A DNA stretch of 64,000 bases, from NCBI RefSeq assembly GCF_017912535.1, contig NZ_JAERQK010000002.1, positions 1 through 64,000 on the forward strand, in the 5' to 3' direction. Below, piece by piece: positions 60,766 to 64,000 of this stretch (its first letter is position 1; each line of letters opens with the position of its first letter). Under the pieces are notes generated by a model. The model had not been told where the DNA came from. It worked only from the letters and a program-made list of their open reading frames with translations, and did no database searches. This DNA is from Motiliproteus sediminis (GTDB taxonomy: Bacteria > Pseudomonadota > Gammaproteobacteria > Pseudomonadales > Balneatricaceae). The position numbers were made by a program, and so were the translations under genes.

Positions 60766-61440
60766 CTAATAAAAAATCGGCGGCGCGATCCCAATGATCG
60801 CCTGGTGGGCAAACAGCAGCAGCCCATACAGCAGCAGCCCAGCCAATACGCGCCACCAGCCGATACCGCGCCAGTCGATACGGGTAAAAGCGGCAAACGG
60901 CAGGTTAACGGTCCCCCTGTGCAAGCGTTGCCAGTCGTCCTCACTGTAGCGGCGCCTGCGCGCCCGCTCCAGGGTCCAGGTGCCAGCCAGACTCAGCAGC
61001 AGCAGCAAGCCGAACAGCAGCAGGCCGGCCACATCGCCGTTGGCGGGAATATGACTGCCGGCCCAGAGCGCCAGCCCCCACATCAGCGGGTGGCGGGTCA
61101 CCGACACGATGCCGGGACTGGCCGGATCATAGCCTGCGCCGCCGGGACCCAGCGAGAAGGGATTCCTGGTGCTGGCACCGGCCACGATCAGCACGCAGGC
61201 CAGCGGCATCAGCAGTACCGGCAACCAGGCAGCCCACTCGACCCAGGGCCAAAGCTGGATAAAGGGAGCGGCCTTGAAGGCATGAGCCAGCCAATAGATG
61301 ATCGCCAGCGACAGAATGCTGTAACCGATCAGAAAACCGGGGGTGCCCAGACGCGCTTCCAGCGGTCGGCGAAAACGCGGCCGCATCGGAATCATATGGC
61401 TGAGCAGAAAACCCCCCAGTGCTGCCAGCAGTTCGCCCAC
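60766..61440 (-). CDS. NnrU family membrane protein
   Basis: A 224-residue protein with six membrane segments. NnrU signatures: GGFLLSHMIPMRP near the N-terminus, ASTRNPFSLGPGG and VSVTRHPLMWGLALWAGSH. The family is tied to nitrite and nitric oxide metabolism and is related to isoprenylcysteine methyltransferase-like membrane proteins. AGGAGG at 61447-61452 directly abuts a TTG at 61446, so the GTG at 61440, six bases from the site, is the likely start. It follows the B12-binding radical SAM gene by 27 bases. Confidence 0.9.
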   Translation of the reverse strand: MGELLAALGGFLLSHMIPMRPRFRRPLEARLGTPGFLIGYSILSLAIIYWLAHAFKAAPFIQLWPWVEWAAWLPVLLMPLACVLIVAGASTRNPFSLGPGGAGYDPASPGIVSVTRHPLMWGLALWAGSHIPANGDVAGLLLFGLLLLLSLAGTWTLERARRRRYSEDDWQRLHRGTVNLPFAAFTRIDWRGIGWWRVLAGLLLYGLLLFAHQAIIGIAPPIFY

Positions 61441-61467
61441 CGTCAACCTCCTGTCGTCAGCACGCGA

Positions 61468-62958
61468 TCAATAGATCGCCTTGGCCAGATCCTTGAGCCC
61501 CGGCATATCGTGGGGAACCTCCATATCGCCGAAGTCGAAGTGGGTGCGGAAGTCCTTCATCATCGCCTTGAACGCGCTCATCATGTAACGGCGCTTGAAG
61601 CCGTCCGGCAGCGCCATCACCTCTTTCATCTTGTTGCCGTAGAAGGTCATGTAGCAACGCGCCAGCTCGCGTTTGACCTGGTCCAGAGTCATGTTGTCCG
61701 GCTCGATGATCGGCGTCATCAGGTTGTACTTGGACCAGTCGTGGACGCGGATACGCGACTTCATCTGCTTGTACAGCGGCGTGAAGGGCATCGGCGTGAT
61801 CAGCGGAAACACCGCGATATCGGGGTTAAGGCGGATCGCCTCGTCGATGGTGGCGGTGATCTTCTCCGGGGTGTCCTCGGGAAAGCCGATCATGAACGAG
61901 GCTTCGGTCATGATGTCGACCTCGCGCAGCAGGTCCAGCGCCAGCTTGTTGGTCTCGACGCTGGTGCCCTTGTTGAGACTGTTGAGGGTGTCGTCGTCGC
62001 TGCTCTCGGCGCCCAGGTACATGTGGATAATACCGGCGTCGCGGTACTTGGGCAGGATGTCGCGGTCACGGATAATATCCTCCACCCGCGTTTCCATAAG
62101 CAGTTTCACCGGAATCTGCGCCTCGATCAGCAGGTCAAGCTGGCGCTCCCAGCGCTCGGCGTCCTTGGTCGGGTAAGGGTCGATCAGGGTGATGAACTCC
62201 ACCTGATACTGCTCCACCAGCAGCCGGATCTCGTCGATCACTTTCTCGGGATCACGCACCCGCCAGTCGCCGCGCCAGAACACCCGGTGCGAGCAGAAGG
62301 AACAGTCCATCATGCAGCCGCGGGTGGTCATGATGGAACCCATCCGCCCCCAAGGCTCGATGTTGTAGTGGTAATCTTCCCAGTCCAGCAGGTGATAGGC
62401 GGGCAGGTAATCGTCCAGTGTATCAATATGGGTGCGCAAGCCCGTGTTCACCACCTCGTCGCCGTCGGCAAACGCCAGACCCTTCACATCACGCCAGTTC
62501 ACCGCCAGCTGACTGTCGTCGCCCCACAGGCGCAGAAACTCGTCGAAGGTCGCTTCGTTCTCGCCGCGCAGCACAAAGTCCGGAGGATGATCCCCCTCGG
62601 TCAAAATCTCTTTGTACATGAACGTCGGGTGCGGGCCACCGATCAGGGTGACCGTGGCCGGATTAACCTGCTTGGCGATCGCCAGCGCTTCCAGCGCGGC
62701 CGGCACCGTGGCGGTACTGATGGCACCGGACACTGGCAGGTAGTCGAGGGAAATCACCGCGTCGGGCTGATAGGCTTCGATCTCGGCGCGCACCTCGTCA
62801 AAGGTTTTGTACTTGTTCATCGCATCGAAAATACGGCACTCAAAGCCCGCCTTGACCGCCACGCCAGCCAGATACGCCAACTGCAGCGGTGGCCAGGTGC
62901 CGATCACCTGAACGCCCCAACAGTGATAGGGAGGCGCGATAAACAGTAGTTTTTTCAT
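61468..62958 (-). CDS. B12-binding domain radical SAM protein
   Basis: A 496-residue enzyme with an N-terminal cobalamin-binding domain (about residues 1-150; LIGGPHPTFMYKEIL) and a radical SAM core beginning TTRGCMMDCSFCSHR (CX3CX2C). FITLIDPYPTKDAERW and YLGAESSDDDTLNSL follow, as in the BchE-like class. Such enzymes do radical methylation, cyclisation or ring chemistry on unactivated carbon. The C-terminal 100 residues are helical. It sits between a LuxE-like gene (80 bases upstream) and nnrU, all leftward, so they may form one operon; the product is unknown. Confidence 0.92.
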   Translation of the reverse strand: MKKLLFIAPPYHCWGVQVIGTWPPLQLAYLAGVAVKAGFECRIFDAMNKYKTFDEVRAEIEAYQPDAVISLDYLPVSGAISTATVPAALEALAIAKQVNPATVTLIGGPHPTFMYKEILTEGDHPPDFVLRGENEATFDEFLRLWGDDSQLAVNWRDVKGLAFADGDEVVNTGLRTHIDTLDDYLPAYHLLDWEDYHYNIEPWGRMGSIMTTRGCMMDCSFCSHRVFWRGDWRVRDPEKVIDEIRLLVEQYQVEFITLIDPYPTKDAERWERQLDLLIEAQIPVKLLMETRVEDIIRDRDILPKYRDAGIIHMYLGAESSDDDTLNSLNKGTSVETNKLALDLLREVDIMTEASFMIGFPEDTPEKITATIDEAIRLNPDIAVFPLITPMPFTPLYKQMKSRIRVHDWSKYNLMTPIIEPDNMTLDQVKRELARCYMTFYGNKMKEVMALPDGFKRRYMMSAFKAMMKDFRTHFDFGDMEVPHDMPGLKDLAKAIY

Positions 62959-63038
62959 GCTAAATCTTTAGAAATCCGATTAATCCAACCAGCCGGACGA
63001 GCCGACACAAATGACAAAGCGCAATTATCTCACAGAGT

Positions 63039-64000
63039 TCACCGCTTGTGGTTGTCCTTATCGCCCTGCTCCACCAACTGTTCGATCCCTTCGCCACAGG
63101 GGCAGTCCGCCCCCATCGACAACGGATTCGGCTGGCGCGCCTTGCGGCGGCTCAACCCCATCTTGAAGCGAATGGAAAAGTTCACGTAGGTTTCGAGAAA
63201 GCGGAAGATCTTGTTGTCGCCCATCGGGCCAACCGTGCGCTCGGCGGGCAGCAGGGAAACCTGACCATCAATCACTTGGGCGCGGCCCAGAATACGAAAG
63301 CTGCCATCCTCGAGCATGACCCCAAGATTATCGCTTTGCACTCCCAGCACTGTGGGAAGATTGGCCAGATCATAGTGGCGCAGCAGGCCGGGCTCCCCGG
63401 CGGCCAGGGGTTGCAGGGTCATCGGATCAACCACCTGGGTGCGAGTCCAGGGCGGTGGTATCAGCCGGCGCTCGGTGCGCGGCGCGCCCTGCCCCTGTTC
63501 GTTCAGGGTCCGCTCACGCAACGTGTTCTCGAAGAAGTTGGTAGCGCTCTCTGCCATGCCGAGCACGTTGACGCAGTGGTCCGCATCGATACCAAGCACC
63601 CCTTGCACCAAGTCGTAATACTGCTGCCGGTCCAGTTCGCCGAAGCGACCACGATAGCCACCACCGTCGCCGATACGGCTCCCCGTCGGCAGCTGGAACC
63701 GCAGCCCGCGTTTCTGGCAGGCCTTGAGAAAATAAACAAAGGCGCCGGTGCCGCCGATAAAGGCCACCGGCTGGCCACTGGCTTCAGCTTCTTCCAGCGC
63801 AGCAACCATGGCGTCGATATCGATACCGCTGCGCGCGAGCAAGAACTGGCTGTTGTCGGCACCGAAGCGCACCCGGGTCTCTTCCATCCCCATCGCCATG
63901 CCCATGGAGGGCGCCATCTGCGGGCTGGGCGCCAGAATCAGCACCCGACAGCGCGGCAGACCGGCGGCTTCTCGGGCTTCGAAATCGGGAAACAGGTAAG
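63039..64000 (-). CDS. LuxE-like acyl-protein synthetase, C-terminal part (cut by window edge)
   Basis: The open frame enters from the right edge (reading YLFPDFEAREAAGLPRCR at the boundary) and runs 320 codons to its stop. It resembles LuxE/acyl-protein synthetase, an adenylate-forming enzyme that activates fatty acids: AFIGGTGAFVYFL, SRIGDGGGYRGRFGELDRQQ, NVLGMAESATNFFEN and DPMTLQPLAAGEPG follow the family order. A LuxC-type acyl-CoA reductase or other partner may lie beyond the edge. It is upstream of the B12-radical SAM gene in the same direction. The start codon is not in the window. Confidence 0.85.
   Translation of the reverse strand, partial: YLFPDFEAREAAGLPRCRVLILAPSPQMAPSMGMAMGMEETRVRFGADNSQFLLARSGIDIDAMVAALEEAEASGQPVAFIGGTGAFVYFLKACQKRGLRFQLPTGSRIGDGGGYRGRFGELDRQQYYDLVQGVLGIDADHCVNVLGMAESATNFFENTLRERTLNEQGQGAPRTERRLIPPPWTRTQVVDPMTLQPLAAGEPGLLRHYDLANLPTVLGVQSDNLGVMLEDGSFRILGRAQVIDGQVSLLPAERTVGPMGDNKIFRFLETYVNFSIRFKMGLSRRKARQPNPLSMGADCPCGEGIEQLVEQGDKDNHKR

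Noticed and set aside
60553-62949. Very long rightward open frame of 798 codons
   Set aside because: It runs antisense over the NnrU and B12-radical SAM genes, both with clear motifs; its composition (Gln, His, Arg, Asp rich) is typical of an antisense shadow in GC-rich DNA.

Overview
The window reads as a chromosomal segment of a GC-rich, Gram-negative gammaproteobacterium with a respiratory, probably aquatic or sediment life style. The signs are multihaem and monohaem c-type cytochromes, a cytochrome c synthetase of the system II type, a haem-bearing chemoreceptor, NnrU, haemerythrin, a Bat operon, and TRAP and DASS carboxylate-type transporters. A sulfur-oxidising or denitrifying Chromatiales-like bacterium would fit, but no rRNA or other taxonomic marker is present, so this is inference. 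No tRNA, rRNA, CRISPR array or prophage was found.

Layout. 1-300: end of an IS3-type insertion sequence running off the left edge. 300-3300: DUF457 membrane protein, a radical SAM protein and two small unknowns. 3380-7830: fabI, a monohaem cytochrome pair, ackA-pta and a HIT protein; fabI and pta are preceded by near-identical promoters overlapped by the same dyad. 7940-8980: a small protein, a MerR regulator whose C-terminal domain resembles that small protein, and an FmdB-like protein. 9140-11680: polar amino-acid ABC transporter. 11900-15840: haem/copper periplasmic proteins, a chemoreceptor with a CXXCH site and a lipoprotein. 16090-27700: a long rightward run: 11-haem cytochrome, ResB-like, two SUMF1-domain proteins, TPR protein, CcsA-like, LTA-synthase-like sulfatase-fold enzyme and GT-C glycosyltransferase. 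27700-37910: a Dlt-like island (two adenylating ligases, carrier protein, MBOAT, carbamoyltransferase paralogue, radical SAM, two flavoproteins). 38390-45540: MoxR/Bat operon. 45650-53640: haemerythrin, then LysR, a TRAP transporter, an iron-sulfur/FAD amine dehydrogenase of three subunits and RidA. 53660-54380: two inverted copies of a structured noncoding repeat. 54440-64000: small conserved genes, DASS transporter, class III aminotransferase, an AT-rich islet with one lipoprotein gene, NnrU, a B12-binding radical SAM protein and a LuxE-like acyl-protein synthetase cut by the right edge.

How it works together. The 16-28 kb run looks like a self-contained export and maturation unit for one large extracytoplasmic cytochrome, possibly with surface modification by the two envelope enzymes at its end. 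The next island has the logic of D-alanylation (ligase, carrier, MBOAT) but lacks DltD and carries a carbamoyltransferase-like protein, a second ligase and redox enzymes. It may therefore make and transfer a non-standard amino-acyl group to an envelope polymer or lipid. These two neighbouring clusters are the best candidates for an undescribed system. The inverted pair of structured repeats, in which stems are kept while their sequences differ, is the most interesting noncoding signal.
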